A stretch of DNA of 41,083 nucleotides from Rubrivivax sp. GTDB lineage: Bacteria; Pseudomonadota; Gammaproteobacteria; Burkholderiales; Burkholderiaceae_C. Shown one piece after another: positions 17,119 through 26,693 of this stretch; within the stretch, counting starts at the first letter, position 1, and each line of letters starts with the position of its first letter. A program made the position numbers and the translations under genes. The stretch covers positions 1 through 41,083 of the forward strand of contig JAJAZC010000018.1 of the NCBI GenBank assembly GCA_026785885.1. Direction: 5' to 3'. Under the pieces are notes generated by a model. The model made no database searches, had not been told where the DNA came from, and worked only from the letters and a program-made list of their open reading frames with translations.

Positions 17119-18466
17119 CGTCGGCGGCGCCGGCATGAGCGCGATCGCCGAGGTGCTGCACGGCCAGGGCTTGCGCGTCAGCGGCTCCGATCAAAGCGAC
17201 AGCGCGGTGACGCGCCGCCTGGCGCAACTCGGGCTTGCGATCTTCATCGGCCACGACGCACGACACATCGCCGGCGCGCAAGCCGTCGTCACCAGCACTG
17301 CGGTGCAGCCCGACAACCCCGAAGTCGTGGCAGCGCGCGCTGCGCGCATTCCGGTGGTGGCGCGGGCGGTGCTGCTGGCCGAGCTGATGCGGCTGAAACA
17401 GGGCGTGGCCATCGCCGGCACGCACGGCAAGACGACGACGACCTCGCTGGTGGCCAGCGTGCTGGCCGAAGCCGGGCTGGACCCGACCTTTGTCATCGGC
17501 GGGCAGCTCAAGAGTGCCGGGGCCAACGCGCGGCTGGGCAGCGGTGACTGGATCGTCGTCGAAGCCGACGAAAGCGACGCGTCTTTCCTGCACCTCAGCC
17601 CGGTCATCAGCGTCGTCACCAATATCGACGCCGACCACATGGAAACCTACGGCCACGACATCGGCCGTCTGCACAGCGCGTTTGTCGACTTCATCCACCG
17701 CCTGCCTTTCTACGGCCGCGCGGTGCTGTGCAGCGACGACGCCGGTGTGCAGGCCGTGTTGCCGCGGCTGCAGCGGCCTGTGACCACCTACGGCCTGGCC
17801 GTCGGTGCCGACTTGCGCGCCATCGACGTGCAGGCCCTGCCCGGTGGCCGCATGCATTTCACCGCGCAGCAAGCCAGGCATGCCGATCTACGGCTAACGC
17901 TCAACCTGGCTGGCCGGCACAACGTGTGCAACGCGCTGGCCGCCTTGGCCGTGGCGCGCGAACTGCAGGCGCCTGACGAAGCCAGCGCGCAGGCCCTGCA
18001 GCACTTTGCCGGTGTCGGCCGCCGCTTCGAATGCCTGGGCGATGTGCCGTGCGATGGCGGCCACTACACACTGATCGACGACTACGGCCACCACCCCGTG
18101 GAGATGGCCGCCGTGCTCGAAGCAGCGCGCGGCGCTTACCCCGGCCGGCGTGTGCTGCTGGCCTTTCAGCCGCACCGCTACACGCGCACACGCGACTGTT
18201 TCGACGGCTTCGTCACGGTGCTGCAGCAAGCCGACGGCGTGTTGCTGTGCCCCGTCTACGCCGCCGGTGAAGCGACTATTGTCGGTGCCGACAGCGCGGC
18301 GCTGGCCGCCGCTGTGCCGCGTGCCGTGTTGGTCGACAGCATCGCGGCGCTGCCCGCGGCCATTGCGCGCCAGGCCCACAACGGCGATGTCGTCATCACG
18401 CTGGGCGCAGGCTCCATCGGCCAGGTACCACGTCAGTTGATGGACACCGCAGGAGCCAGCGCATGA
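17084..18466 (+). CDS. murC: UDP-MurNAc:L-alanine ligase MurC
   Basis: MurC adds the first amino acid of the stem peptide. The N-terminus [18 protein letters not shown] is the UDP-binding Rossmann part, [14 protein letters not shown] the P-loop, [10 protein letters not shown] and [11 protein letters not shown] the central domain, and [10 protein letters not shown] the C-terminal motif. At 460 residues the length is normal. Of the two copies of the start, only ATG 17084 is in frame with the enzyme. The stop overlaps the ddlB ATG (ATGA). Confidence 0.97.
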   Translation: MKHAIKHIHFIGVGGAGMSAIAEVLHGQGLRVSGSDQSDSAVTRRLAQLGLAIFIGHDARHIAGAQAVVTSTAVQPDNPEVVAARAARIPVVARAVLLAELMRLKQGVAIAGTHGKTTTTSLVASVLAEAGLDPTFVIGGQLKSAGANARLGSGDWIVVEADESDASFLHLSPVISVVTNIDADHMETYGHDIGRLHSAFVDFIHRLPFYGRAVLCSDDAGVQAVLPRLQRPVTTYGLAVGADLRAIDVQALPGGRMHFTAQQARHADLRLTLNLAGRHNVCNALAALAVARELQAPDEASAQALQHFAGVGRRFECLGDVPCDGGHYTLIDDYGHHPVEMAAVLEAARGAYPGRRVLLAFQPHRYTRTRDCFDGFVTVLQQADGVLLCPVYAAGEATIVGADSAALAAAVPRAVLVDSIAALPAAIARQAHNGDVVITLGAGSIGQVPRQLMDTAGASA

Positions 18467-19437
18467 ATGCCAGCGTCGAGAGCCTGGGCCGTGTGGCCGT
18501 GCTGATGGGCGGCAGCAGCGCCGAGCGCGCGGTGTCGCTGATGTCCGGTGCCGGCGTGCTGACGGCGCTGCAGTCGCAAGGCGTGGACGCGCATGCCTTC
18601 GACCCGGCCGGACGGGATTTGGGCGAGCTCAAGCGGGACGGCTTCAAGCGCGTGTTCATCGCGCTGCACGGCCGCCACGGCGAAGACGGCACGGTGCAGG
18701 GTGCGCTGGAGCTGATCGGCATCCCCTACACCGGCAGCGGCGTGATGGCCAGCGCCATCGCGATGGACAAGGTGATGACCAAGCGTGTGTGGGCAGCCGA
18801 AGCTTTGCCGACGCCGCGCTGGGTGTGGCTGGCGCCGGATCAGCAAGCCCACGATCAGGTGATGCAGGTGCCCGACACGCTGGGCCTGCCGCTGATCGTC
18901 AAGCCGCCACGTGAGGGATCGTCGATCGGCATCACCAAAGTGATTGCTTATTCCCAGATGCACAACGCCGTGGCTCTGGCCGCGCAATACGACGCCGACG
19001 TGCTGTGCGAGGAGTTCATCGAAGGCATCGAGCTGACCTGCCCGGTGCTCGGCCAAGGCCGGGCAGCACGTGCGCTGCCGGTGGTTGCCATCGAAGCGCC
19101 GGGCGGCAACTACGACTTTCAGAACAAGTACTACACCGACGTCGTCAAGTACCGCGTGCCCAGCGGCATCAGCGCCGCTGAAGAAGCCGAGGTGCAGCGC
19201 CTGACGCTGGCCGCGTACCGCACGCTGGGCTGCCGCGGCTGGGGCCGCGCCGACCTGATGCTGCGCGCGGGCGGGAAAGAACAGGACCGCAAGATTTTCC
19301 TGCTCGAGATGAACACCAGCCCCGGCATGACCAGCCATTCGCTGGTGCCGATTTCGGCGCGCGCTGCCGGCATCAGCTATGAAGCGCTGTGTCTGCAGCT
19401 GCTGCAGCACGCGGCGCTGGACGGACGCGGGCCCTGA
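18463..19437 (+). CDS. ddlB: D-alanine:D-alanine ligase
   Basis: This ATP-grasp enzyme makes the D-Ala-D-Ala dipeptide used by MurF. The N-terminal [67 protein letters not shown] and the C-terminal [16 protein letters not shown] are all family signatures. At 324 residues it is complete. Position between murC and ftsQ supports ddlB. The stop (TGA, 19435-19437) is one base before the ftsQ ATG. Confidence 0.96.
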   Translation: MNASVESLGRVAVLMGGSSAERAVSLMSGAGVLTALQSQGVDAHAFDPAGRDLGELKRDGFKRVFIALHGRHGEDGTVQGALELIGIPYTGSGVMASAIAMDKVMTKRVWAAEALPTPRWVWLAPDQQAHDQVMQVPDTLGLPLIVKPPREGSSIGITKVIAYSQMHNAVALAAQYDADVLCEEFIEGIELTCPVLGQGRAARALPVVAIEAPGGNYDFQNKYYTDVVKYRVPSGISAAEEAEVQRLTLAAYRTLGCRGWGRADLMLRAGGKEQDRKIFLLEMNTSPGMTSHSLVPISARAAGISYEALCLQLLQHAALDGRGP

Positions 19438-19438
19438 C

Positions 19439-20284
19439 ATGGCCACCCTGCGCCGCGGCATCGCCCCCGCATCGGCCCTGGCCGTGCCGGGCGACGTGCG
19501 CCTGATGAACGCGGTGGCCGACACCGTCTTCGTGCTGGCTGCAGCAGCCGCCGTGGTGGCCGCGGTGCTGTGGCTGATGCGCAGCCCGCTGTTCCCGATC
19601 CGCGGCATTCAGCTCGATGGTGAACTGGCGCGCAACAGCGTGCCGACCATCCGCGCCAACGCCGCGCCGCGGCTGGCTGGCAACTTCTTCAGCGTCGACC
19701 TGCAGGCCGGCCGACGTGCTTTCGAGGCCGTGCCCTGGGTGCGCCGTGCGGTGGTGCGCCGTGTCTGGCCAGACCGTTTGGCCGTGCGCTTGGAAGAGCA
19801 CCAGGCCGCTGCGCTGTGGGACGCCAGCGGCGACGACAACGGCAACGAACTGCGCCTGGTCAACCGGCAAGGCGAGGTCTTCGACGCCAACGTCGGTGAT
19901 GTCGAAGACGATGGCCTGCCGACGCTGGCCGGCCCCGACGGCAGCGCCGCTGCCATGCTGGCGCTGGTGCAGCGGCTGCAGCCGGTGCTGGCAGGGCAGG
20001 GCATGGTCATCACGCGGCTGCACCTGTCGGGCCGCGGCAGCTGGCGCGCCGAGCTGGACAGCGGTGCCGCCATCGAACTCGGCCGTGGCACCGAAGAAGA
20101 ATTGATGGCGCGCAGTGAACGTTTTGTGCGCACGCTGACCGCAGCCACCGAGCGCTGGCACGCGCCGCTGGTGTCTGCCGACCTGCGCCACGCCGGTGGT
20201 TACGCGGTGCGGTTGCGCGGCGTCGGCACCACGCCCATCGGCGGCAAGACACCCGCGCCCCACGGCGCGGCCAGGAACAACTGA
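19439..20284 (+). CDS. ftsQ: Cell division protein FtsQ
   Basis: FtsQ is a bitopic division protein linking FtsL/FtsB to the ring. The 281-residue product has a cytoplasmic tail of about 25 residues, a membrane segment (about 26-47) and a POTRA domain starting FPIRGIQLDGEL, with FFSVDLQAGRRAFEAVPWV, followed by the beta domain (WPDRLAVRLEEHQAAALW). I choose ATG 19439, directly after the ddlB stop; an ATG further in (19506) would leave too short a tail. It precedes ftsA by 22 bp. Confidence 0.94.
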   Translation: MATLRRGIAPASALAVPGDVRLMNAVADTVFVLAAAAAVVAAVLWLMRSPLFPIRGIQLDGELARNSVPTIRANAAPRLAGNFFSVDLQAGRRAFEAVPWVRRAVVRRVWPDRLAVRLEEHQAAALWDASGDDNGNELRLVNRQGEVFDANVGDVEDDGLPTLAGPDGSAAAMLALVQRLQPVLAGQGMVITRLHLSGRGSWRAELDSGAAIELGRGTEEELMARSERFVRTLTAATERWHAPLVSADLRHAGGYAVRLRGVGTTPIGGKTPAPHGAARNN

Positions 20285-20306
20285 AAGAGGATCGAGGGGC
20301 ACCCGC

Positions 20307-21539
20307 ATGGCCAAGGAATTCAAGGACATGGTGTTCGGCCTGGACATCGGCACCGCCAAGGTCATGGTGGTCGCGGCCGAGGTGCTGCCCGAAGGCGGCC
20401 TGCGCTTGGCCGGCCTGGGTGTGGCGCCCACCCATGGGCTCAAGCGCGGCGTCGTCGTCAACATCGACGCCACGGTGGCCAGCATTCAACAGGCGCTCAA
20501 AGAGGCCGAGATGATGGCCGCCTGCAAGATCACCAGCGTCTACACCGGCATCACCGGCAGCCACATCCGCGGCCTCAACAGCACAGGCATGGTCATCGTG
20601 CGCGACAACCGCGAAGTCACGCCGGTGGACGTGGCGCGGGTGGTGGAAACGGCCAAGGCCATCAACATCCCGAATGACCAGCGGCTGCTGCTGGTGGAGC
20701 CGCAGGAATTCATCATCGACGGGCACGAGGTCAAAGAGCCCATCGGCATGAGCGGCAGCCGGCTGGAGGTCAAGGTGCACATCGTGACCGGTGCGCAGAG
20801 CGCGGCCGAGAACATCCTGAAGTGCGTGCGCCGCTGCGGGCTGGAGGTCGAGCGCCTGGTGCTCAACCCCAGCGCCAGCAGCGCCGCGGTGGTGACCGAA
20901 GACGAAAAGATGCTCGGCGTGGCGGTGGTGGACATCGGCGCGGGCACCACCGACGTGCAGATCTACACAGACGGCAGCGTGCGCCACACCGCAGTCATCC
21001 CGATTGCGGGCGATCTGATCACCAGCGACATCGCGATGGCGCTGCGCACACCGACCAAGGACGCCGAGGAGATCAAGGTCGAACACGGCGTGGCCAAGCA
21101 ACTGCTGGCCGACCCCAATGACCAGGTCGAGGTGCCGGGCCTGGGCGACCGCCCGCCGCGCATGTTGTCTAAACAAGCGCTGGCCGGCGTTATCGAGCCG
21201 CGGGTGGAAGAGATCTTCTCGCTCGTGCACCAGGTGATCCGCGAAAGCGGCTACGAGGAGCTGCTGTCCAGCGGCATCGTGCTCACCGGCGGCAGCGCCG
21301 TGATGCCGGGCATGGTGGAGCTCGGTGAAGACATTTTTCTCAAGCCCGTGCGCAAGGGCCTGCCGACTTACGGCGGCGCGCTCTACGACATGGTGGCCAA
21401 CCCGCGCTCGGCCACCGTGATGGGCTTGCTGGAGGAAGCCCGCGTGGCGCGGACACGCGGGCACAAGGCGGCGGCGCAGGCCGGCTCGATGAAGAACCTG
21501 GTCGGCCGCGCGAAGGACTGGTTTTTAGGCAATTTTTAG
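20307..21539 (+). CDS. ftsA: Cell division protein FtsA
   Basis: FtsA is the actin-like ATPase that tethers FtsZ to the membrane. The phosphate-binding GLDIGTAKVMVV lies at the N-terminus, VVDIGAGTTDVQIY is the second phosphate loop, and LTGGSAVMPGMVEL the adenosine motif. The last residues, MKNLVGRAKDWFLGNF, form the expected amphipathic membrane-targeting helix. At 410 residues the length is normal. The ATG is preceded by AAAGAGGATCGAGG. An 83-bp gap separates it from ftsZ. Confidence 0.97.
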   Translation: MAKEFKDMVFGLDIGTAKVMVVAAEVLPEGGLRLAGLGVAPTHGLKRGVVVNIDATVASIQQALKEAEMMAACKITSVYTGITGSHIRGLNSTGMVIVRDNREVTPVDVARVVETAKAINIPNDQRLLLVEPQEFIIDGHEVKEPIGMSGSRLEVKVHIVTGAQSAAENILKCVRRCGLEVERLVLNPSASSAAVVTEDEKMLGVAVVDIGAGTTDVQIYTDGSVRHTAVIPIAGDLITSDIAMALRTPTKDAEEIKVEHGVAKQLLADPNDQVEVPGLGDRPPRMLSKQALAGVIEPRVEEIFSLVHQVIRESGYEELLSSGIVLTGGSAVMPGMVELGEDIFLKPVRKGLPTYGGALYDMVANPRSATVMGLLEEARVARTRGHKAAAQAGSMKNLVGRAKDWFLGNF

Positions 21540-21622
21540 AAGACGCCCGCAAGAGGCGCCGCGTGGCTCATCACGCACTTTCAAACCCACGGCAACTGCA
21601 GTTAATTTCCCAGGAGGCTCAC

Positions 21623-22927
21623 ATGCCCATCGAAATGATTGACGAATTCGACCAAGGCACGCAGATCAAGGTGATCGGCGTCGGCGGCGGCGGCGGCAAC
21701 GCTGTCGAACACATGATCAACCAGGGTGTCCAAGGCGTGGATTTCATCTGCGCCAACACCGATGCGCAGGCCCTGCACCGCAGCAGCGCCGGCACGCTGG
21801 TGCAGCTGGGCCACAGCGGCCTGGGTGCCGGCAGCAAACCCGAGATGGGGCGTGTTTCGGCCGAAGAAGCCGTCGAGCGCATCAAGGAAAACATCGCCGG
21901 CGCGCACATGCTGTTTATCACCGCCGGCATGGGTGGCGGCACCGGCACCGGCGCTGCACCGGTGATCGCACGCGTGGCCAAAGAGATGGGCATCTTGACG
22001 GTGGGTGTCGTCACCAAGCCGTTCGAGTTCGAAGGCAAACGCCGCCGCAAACAGGCCGACGACGGTGTCAGCGAACTCGAAGCCAACGTCGACAGCCTGA
22101 TCGTGGTCCTCAACGAAAAGCTGCTCGAAGTGATGGGCGACGACGTGACGCAAGAGCAGGCCTTTGCACACGCCAACGACGTGCTGAAAAACGCCGTCGG
22201 CGGCATCAGCGACATCATCCACATCCCGGGCTTGGTCAACGTCGACTTCGAAGACGTCAAGACCGTGATGAGCGAGCCCGGCAAAGCCATGATGGGCACC
22301 GCAGTGGCCGGCGGCCCGGACCGCGCCACCAAAGCCGCCGACCTGGCGGTGGCCTGCCCGCTGCTGGAAGGCATTGACCTGAGTGGTGCACGCGGCGTGC
22401 TGGTGTTGATTGCGGCCAGCAAACAAACGTTCAAACTCGCCGAGAGTCGCAACGCGATGAACACCATCCGCCGCTACGCCGCCGACGAAGCCCACGTGAT
22501 CTACGGCACCGCGTACGACGAAACGCTGGGTGACCAGCTGCGCGTGACCGTCATCGCTACCGGCCTGAGCAGCAGCCGCCGCGCGCAGCAAAGCCCGCCG
22601 CTGAGCGTGGTGCAGCAGCAGCCGCATCAGCAGCCCCATCGGCACGCACAGCACCAGCCGCAACAGCACCTGCGCACCGGCACCGACAACATCCCGGTGT
22701 TGAACCATGTCGCGCAAACCGGCCTGTCCGGTACCGCGGCCGGCCTGCACACGCCCAGCAACACGCCGCACACCACGCAACCACCGCAGCACAGCTACGA
22801 AGGGCTCAACACCCCAAGCGTGTGGCGCACCAACCGCACGCACGCGGCTGCGAAGGTGGATGCGCTGGCGAGCAACGGGATGGATGAGATCGAGATTCCG
22901 GCGTTCTTGAGGAAGCAGGCGGATTGA
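21623..22927 (+). CDS. ftsZ: Cell division GTPase FtsZ
   Basis: FtsZ is the tubulin-like GTPase that forms the division ring. The GTP-binding signature GGGTGTG is at residues 104-110, preceded by GVGGGGGNAVEHM (19-31), and the T7-loop region reads NVDFEDVKTVM. The C-terminal linker (about residues 335-415) is rich in Gln, His and Thr, and the tail DEIEIPAFLRKQAD binds FtsA and ZipA-type partners. ATG 21623 has a strong AGGAGG ribosome site eight bases upstream. It is the last gene of the dcw cluster and is followed by a terminator. Confidence 0.98.
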   Translation: MPIEMIDEFDQGTQIKVIGVGGGGGNAVEHMINQGVQGVDFICANTDAQALHRSSAGTLVQLGHSGLGAGSKPEMGRVSAEEAVERIKENIAGAHMLFITAGMGGGTGTGAAPVIARVAKEMGILTVGVVTKPFEFEGKRRRKQADDGVSELEANVDSLIVVLNEKLLEVMGDDVTQEQAFAHANDVLKNAVGGISDIIHIPGLVNVDFEDVKTVMSEPGKAMMGTAVAGGPDRATKAADLAVACPLLEGIDLSGARGVLVLIAASKQTFKLAESRNAMNTIRRYAADEAHVIYGTAYDETLGDQLRVTVIATGLSSSRRAQQSPPLSVVQQQPHQQPHRHAQHQPQQHLRTGTDNIPVLNHVAQTGLSGTAAGLHTPSNTPHTTQPPQHSYEGLNTPSVWRTNRTHAAAKVDALASNGMDEIEIPAFLRKQAD

Positions 22928-22965
22928 CGTTTGCAGCGCGGCGGTCGCGCGTGCGTTGATACGGC

Positions 22966-22996
22966 AGGGCCCGGGTTGTCCGGGCCTTTGTCGTTT
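22966..22996 (+). terminator. Rho-independent terminator after ftsZ
   Basis: GGCCCGG (22968-22974) pairs with CCGGGCC (22980-22986) over a five-base loop, followed by TTTGTCGTTTT. It lies 40 bp after the ftsZ stop and closes the dcw cluster. The T tract is interrupted but adequate. Confidence 0.75.
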
Positions 22997-23351
22997 TCAG
23001 TTGTCTGTCTGGTCAATGACGGCGATCAGCCATGAACTGACGCTCGCGTTCGGATGATTTCAGGGCGCTTATCGCCGCCTTTGCTTCTGGCGCTTTGCGC
23101 GCCAGTTCGCGCCCCGGAAGACAGCTCCGCGAGGCGTGTGGAGCCATCGTCAAAGCAAATGTGACTGGTTTCTCTTCTGCAGCGCGGGGCCGCGCCGATC
23201 ACGCTCAAGCCAGGAAAGAACTGCGCCGAAAAGAGGGCGGAGCGATCCAGCAATCGCTGGCTGGTCGTGCAAGTGCACGACTTGATGCGACCGTCATACC
23301 GCCGCGGGCAGCGCCGTGCGCGCCTACTCAACATCACTTTAGGGCCCCCAA
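22997..23351. other. Intergenic region upstream of the chemoreceptor gene
   Basis: About 350 bp without a supported gene. A 103-codon minus-strand frame at 23026-23337 has no recognisable motif and looks like GC-rich chance. I see no clear sigma-28 flagellar promoter, although chemoreceptor genes are often under one. The start of base composition change towards less GC-biased DNA begins here. Confidence 0.5.
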
Positions 23352-24941
23352 ATGAATCTTTCTCAAATGACCCTTAGCAAGCGCTTGTATGCAGGCTTCG
23401 GTCTGATCCTGGTTGTCATGGCGATCGTCACGGCAGTGGCAATTTTCAAGGTACAGGCAATCGAGACGGCGTTGCGCGCCAATAGCGAGGAACATGGCTC
23501 GATCCAGCGCTATGCGATCAACTTCCGCGGGTCGGCACATGACCGGTCGATCGCTACGCGCGACGTCGTGCTGGCCAGCACTGCAGGCGAGCGGCAGAAG
23601 GAAATCGCCGCCATCGACACGCTGGCGAAGTTTTACCTCGACTCTGCTGCGCCGTTGGAAAAGCTGATCGGCCGTGCCGGCAGCGCGTCTGAACTCGGCC
23701 ATTTGTATGGCGCCATCAAAGAGATCGAGAGCCAGTCGGTCGCGACGACGAAAGCCGTGATTGCGGCCGTCGAAAAGGGCGACACCGCCGCCGCGCAAAC
23801 GCTGCTCTGGTCGCAGGCCAAGCCGCAGTACGTGCAGTGGCTGGCATCGATCAACAAATTGATCGACTTCGAGGAAAGCCGCATCCAGGAAAAGACCAAG
23901 ATCGCGATTTCGCAAGCGGCCAGTTTCCTGGCTGTGATGCTGTCCGCTCTGGCTCTGGCGCTGGCCGTTGGCATCGGCTTGGCCCTGGTGATTTCGCGTG
24001 GGATCGTCCGTGAACTTGGAGCCGAACCCGACGCGCTGCGCAATGCCGCTCGGCGCGTCTCTGAGGGCGACCTGAGCGAAGTGCCGGGCGCTGTGCTGGC
24101 TCCGGCCGGCAGTGTGCTGGCATCGCTGGGCGCTATGCAGGCCAGCCTGGCCCATGTCGTGGGACAGGTGCGCCATGCCTCCGACTCGATTGCCACCGGA
24201 TCGGTGCAAATTGCCAGCGGAAACTCGGATCTCTCTCAACGCACCGAGCAGCAAGCGAGCAATTTGCAACAAACCGCTGCATCCATGGAGCAGATGAACG
24301 TGACGGTGAAGTCCAACGCCGACACTGCGCGTCAGGCCACGCTACTCGCAACCTCGGCCAGCGCCGCCGCAGAAAAGGGCGGGCAAGTGGTCAGCCGTGT
24401 CGTCGCGACGATGGACGACATCACGAGCAGCTCGAAGAAGATCGCCGACATCATCGGTGTCATCGACGGCATTGCTTTCCAGACGAATATATTGGCGTTG
24501 AACGCCGCAGTTGAGGCGGCGCGAGCAGGCGAGCAGGGCCGAGGCTTCGCAGTTGTCGCCAGCGAAGTACGTAGCCTCGCCCAGCGTAGCGCCGAGGCCG
24601 CCAAAGAGATCAAGTCGCTGATTGGCAGCAGTGTCGAGACCGTCGAGGCTGGTTCGAAGCTCGTCGGGGATGCTGGCGCGTCGATGGTCGACATCGTGGC
24701 GCAGGTCAAGCGCGTTTCTGTGCTCATCGGCGAGATCAGCTCTTCGACGCTCGAGCAGACGACGGGGATTGGCCAGGTCAGCGCTGCGGTGACGCAACTC
24801 GACCACTCGACGCAGCAGAACGCTGCGCTGGTGGAACAGAGTGCGGCCGCCGCCGAAAGCCTGAAGCAGCAGGCCGCGCAGTTGGCGAACGTGGTCGGCA
24901 TCTTCAAGCTTGGCCGACGGAACGCGCTCGCGGCAGGCTGA
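23352..24941 (+). CDS. Methyl-accepting chemotaxis protein
   Basis: This 529-residue chemoreceptor has a membrane segment at about residues 13-33, a four-helix-bundle type periplasmic domain (about 34-190), a second segment (about 192-215), a HAMP domain ([21 protein letters not shown]) and a signalling domain. The signalling hairpin tip reads [24 protein letters not shown] with [18 protein letters not shown], which contacts CheA and CheW. No CheR-binding pentapeptide (NWETF type) is present at the C-terminus. The ligand is not predictable. No chemotaxis genes are adjacent, so it is an isolated receptor. Confidence 0.95.
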   Translation: MNLSQMTLSKRLYAGFGLILVVMAIVTAVAIFKVQAIETALRANSEEHGSIQRYAINFRGSAHDRSIATRDVVLASTAGERQKEIAAIDTLAKFYLDSAAPLEKLIGRAGSASELGHLYGAIKEIESQSVATTKAVIAAVEKGDTAAAQTLLWSQAKPQYVQWLASINKLIDFEESRIQEKTKIAISQAASFLAVMLSALALALAVGIGLALVISRGIVRELGAEPDALRNAARRVSEGDLSEVPGAVLAPAGSVLASLGAMQASLAHVVGQVRHASDSIATGSVQIASGNSDLSQRTEQQASNLQQTAASMEQMNVTVKSNADTARQATLLATSASAAAEKGGQVVSRVVATMDDITSSSKKIADIIGVIDGIAFQTNILALNAAVEAARAGEQGRGFAVVASEVRSLAQRSAEAAKEIKSLIGSSVETVEAGSKLVGDAGASMVDIVAQVKRVSVLIGEISSSTLEQTTGIGQVSAAVTQLDHSTQQNAALVEQSAAAAESLKQQAAQLANVVGIFKLGRRNALAAG

Positions 24942-25009
24942 AGCCCGCGTCAGCCCCGGCCTCCTTCCTTCGGCCACTTGAGCGTCAATCGACTGACTGG
25001 TTTTAGACA

Positions 25010-25029
25010 GGCGGGCCTTCCGGCCCGCC
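25010..25029. other. Perfect hairpin downstream of the chemoreceptor gene
   Basis: GGCGGGCC-TTCC-GGCCCGCC is a perfect 8-bp stem with a stable tetraloop about 70 bp after the chemoreceptor stop. No T run follows on either strand, so it is not a textbook terminator, though it could stabilise a 3' end. Confidence 0.5.
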
Positions 25030-25082
25030 GCGGCAGGCCAGTTGCAGCTATCTGCCTAGACCTGCAGATCGCGCCGCAGCGT

Positions 25083-25112
25083 TTGAACGGACAGCCGTCG
25101 GCTGCCGTTCAA
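25083..25112. repeat. Inverted repeat upstream of the ftsZ relic
   Basis: TTGAACGG-A-CAGCC (25083-25096) pairs with GGCTG-CCGTTCAA (25100-25112) with one bulged base and a three-base loop. It stands 12 bp before the ftsZ-derived DNA and may mark a recombination edge. It lacks the core sites expected for an integron attC. Confidence 0.55.
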
Positions 25113-25124
25113 CGTTGCCGCTTT

Positions 25125-25275
25125 GCCTAATCGTCGTGCTCGACGAAAAGCAGCTTGCAGTGATGGGCGACGACGTGAGGCAGGAGCAGGCTTTTGCACA
25201 CGCCAACGACGTGCTGAAAAACGCCGTCGGCGGCGAGCCGGCAAAAGCGGCGACATCATCCGCATCCCCGGCGCT
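25125..25275 (+). pseudogene. Internal ftsZ fragment (relic)
   Basis: The DNA closely copies ftsZ 22095-22240: the protein frame reads LIVVLDEKQLAVMGDDVRQE and AFAHANDVLKNAVGG, against LIVVLNEKLLEVMGDDVTQE in the intact gene. After GGCGGC an extra 11 bp shift the frame, then GCGACATCATCC continues to match. The GTP-binding and C-terminal parts are absent. It may come from a second, diverged ftsZ gene or from a copy of the neighbouring one, about 2.9 kb away. It is fused in frame to the DNA before the methyltransferase but should not be read as part of that enzyme. Confidence 0.85.
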
Positions 25276-25672
25276 CGAACTGCTGCTGCGCTGGATTGCC
25301 AGCTTCGTTACGCACGACTGGCAAGTCGGTGACGATCCTCTGGTGGACAGGACCTTCAATACATTTCGCCCCCCGGTGCAGCCCTTGTGGCTTCCCAAGA
25401 CTTACAACCGAATGGCCCAGCTGTCGCACCACTGGGCCGAGGTGCCGAACGCTGCGGTCGTGATCGAGCATCACTATGCCGGAGGCAGCCACCGCCTAAG
25501 CCGGGATCAGCCTGCGGCGGGGCTTCAACCAATTACGGCCGACCCGAATCGCGAATCGGGGCAAGCGGAGCTCACGCAAGGGGTCACGCACCAGGTCGCG
25601 CCAAACCTTCAAGACCGTCAACCTGCTGAGCCGACTGCTTCGGTGACCAGCCCCGTACAGACAATCGCCGTC
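25276..25672. other. Open but unrecognised DNA between the ftsZ relic and the methyltransferase
   Basis: The plus-strand frame stays open from the ftsZ relic into the methyltransferase gene, but the roughly 130 residues in between (for example VDRTFNTFRPPVQPLWLPKT) match no family I know. The minus strand also holds a frame (25256-25492). One of these may be another gene fragment; I cannot decide which. Confidence 0.4.
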
Positions 25673-26305
25673 ATGCAGTCTCCGGCTGTGGCCGGCGCCG
25701 AGTTCAGCAACAACTGGTTCCAGACCACCGCGCGCGGCAACTGGGACCACCTCGTTCCCAAGTTGCGGCCCCGACGGATCCCCGAAATCGGGTCCTACGA
25801 GGGGGCAAGCACCTGTTACCTGATCGACGAGCTTGCCGGCGAGCAAGCGGTTGAGATCTACTCGATCGACACCTGGCAGGGCGGCGTCGAACACTCGGGT
25901 ATCGACATGGGAGCGGTTGAACTGCGCTTCGATCGCAAGGTTGCGCGGTCGATGGCCGCGGCCAACCACCCGGTCGATGTGATCAAGTGCAAAGGCAGCA
26001 GCGCCCTCATGCTCTCGCAGCTGCTTGCGCAGGGGCACACGGAGACATTCGACTTCGTCTATGTCGATGGTTCGCATCAGGCTCCAGACGTTCTGTGCGA
26101 CGCGGTGCTTGCATTCAGACTGCTCCGCACCGGCGGCATCATCGGATTCGACGACTACCTGTGGTCAGAGCCGCTGGCCGGCGGCACCGATCCCGTGCGC
26201 TGCCCAAAACCGGCCATTGACGCTTTCACCACCTTGTATTGCCGCAAGCTGCAGGTGCTGTCGATGCCCCTGTACCAGCTTTATGCGCTGAAGACCGCGG
26301 CTTAA
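25673..26305 (+). CDS. Class I SAM-dependent methyltransferase
   Basis: The 210-residue product fits the Methyltransf_24 type. The SAM-binding loop reads IPEIGSYEGASTCYLID (about residues 36-52), the second strand ends IYSIDTWQGG, and the FDFVYVDGSHQAPDV and LLRTGGIIGFDDYLW motifs are typical. I take ATG 25673 as the start, because the long open frame upstream begins in ftsZ-derived and unrecognised DNA; an earlier start is possible. The substrate is unknown; relatives are often found in glycan or natural product clusters, but no such genes are adjacent here. Confidence 0.78.
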   Translation: MQSPAVAGAEFSNNWFQTTARGNWDHLVPKLRPRRIPEIGSYEGASTCYLIDELAGEQAVEIYSIDTWQGGVEHSGIDMGAVELRFDRKVARSMAAANHPVDVIKCKGSSALMLSQLLAQGHTETFDFVYVDGSHQAPDVLCDAVLAFRLLRTGGIIGFDDYLWSEPLAGGTDPVRCPKPAIDAFTTLYCRKLQVLSMPLYQLYALKTAA

Positions 26306-26378
26306 GGCGCGGCTGCGATGTGTGCCTGCGCGGTGGCAGGGCGAATACGCTGCATCGGCTGTATCGGCTGCACCAGCT

Positions 26379-26693
26379 TCAGTGATGGTCCTCTTCACGC
26401 TGGTCGCGCGACATCAGCAAGACGACTTTCGACGCACTGACGATCTCGTACAGCGCGACATATCCGGTGCCTCCAAACGGAATGATCAGTTCCCTATGAG
26501 TAGGGTCTTGAGCCGCCTTGCGAAAGCTGACGGGCGTGATCGCCAGCCGGTGTTGCGCCGTCGCCAGGATCGCGTCGATCGCAGCTCGAGCGCGATCGAG
26601 ATCTTCGGTCGTCTTGCAACGGTCGACTAAGGAATCAAACAGGCGTTCGAGGTCGGCCTCGGCCGTCGGAGACAGCTCGACGATGAAGCTCAT
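26379..26693 (-). CDS. RelE/ParE-family toxin
   Basis: The 104-residue protein begins MSFIVELSPTAEADLERLFD and continues with a helix-rich N-terminus and the beta strands YVALYEIVSASKVVLLMSRDQREEDHH, the ParE/RelE-superfamily pattern. Family members act on gyrase (ParE) or ribosome-bound mRNA (RelE). The last strand carries an Arg, and the end is Asp/His-rich. I choose ATG 26693, which overlaps (ATGA) the end of the putative antitoxin frame upstream, rather than the much longer open frame from 27002. It is convergent with the methyltransferase gene. Confidence 0.8.
   Translation of the reverse strand: MSFIVELSPTAEADLERLFDSLVDRCKTTEDLDRARAAIDAILATAQHRLAITPVSFRKAAQDPTHRELIIPFGGTGYVALYEIVSASKVVLLMSRDQREEDHH

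Noticed and set aside
23026-23337. A 103-codon minus-strand frame between ftsZ and the chemoreceptor gene
   Set aside because: No motif and no ribosome site; Arg/Ser-rich as in shadow frames.
25010-25029. Hairpin after the chemoreceptor gene as a terminator
   Set aside because: The stem is perfect, but no T run follows on either strand.
25083-25112. Inverted repeat as an integron attC site
   Set aside because: The expected conserved core sites (GTTRRRY and RYYYAAC) are not present at the ends, and no integrase is in view.
25115-26305. A single 396-residue methyltransferase including the ftsZ-like N-terminus
   Set aside because: The first part is a diverged piece of ftsZ followed by unrecognised sequence; only the C-terminal half forms a methyltransferase domain.
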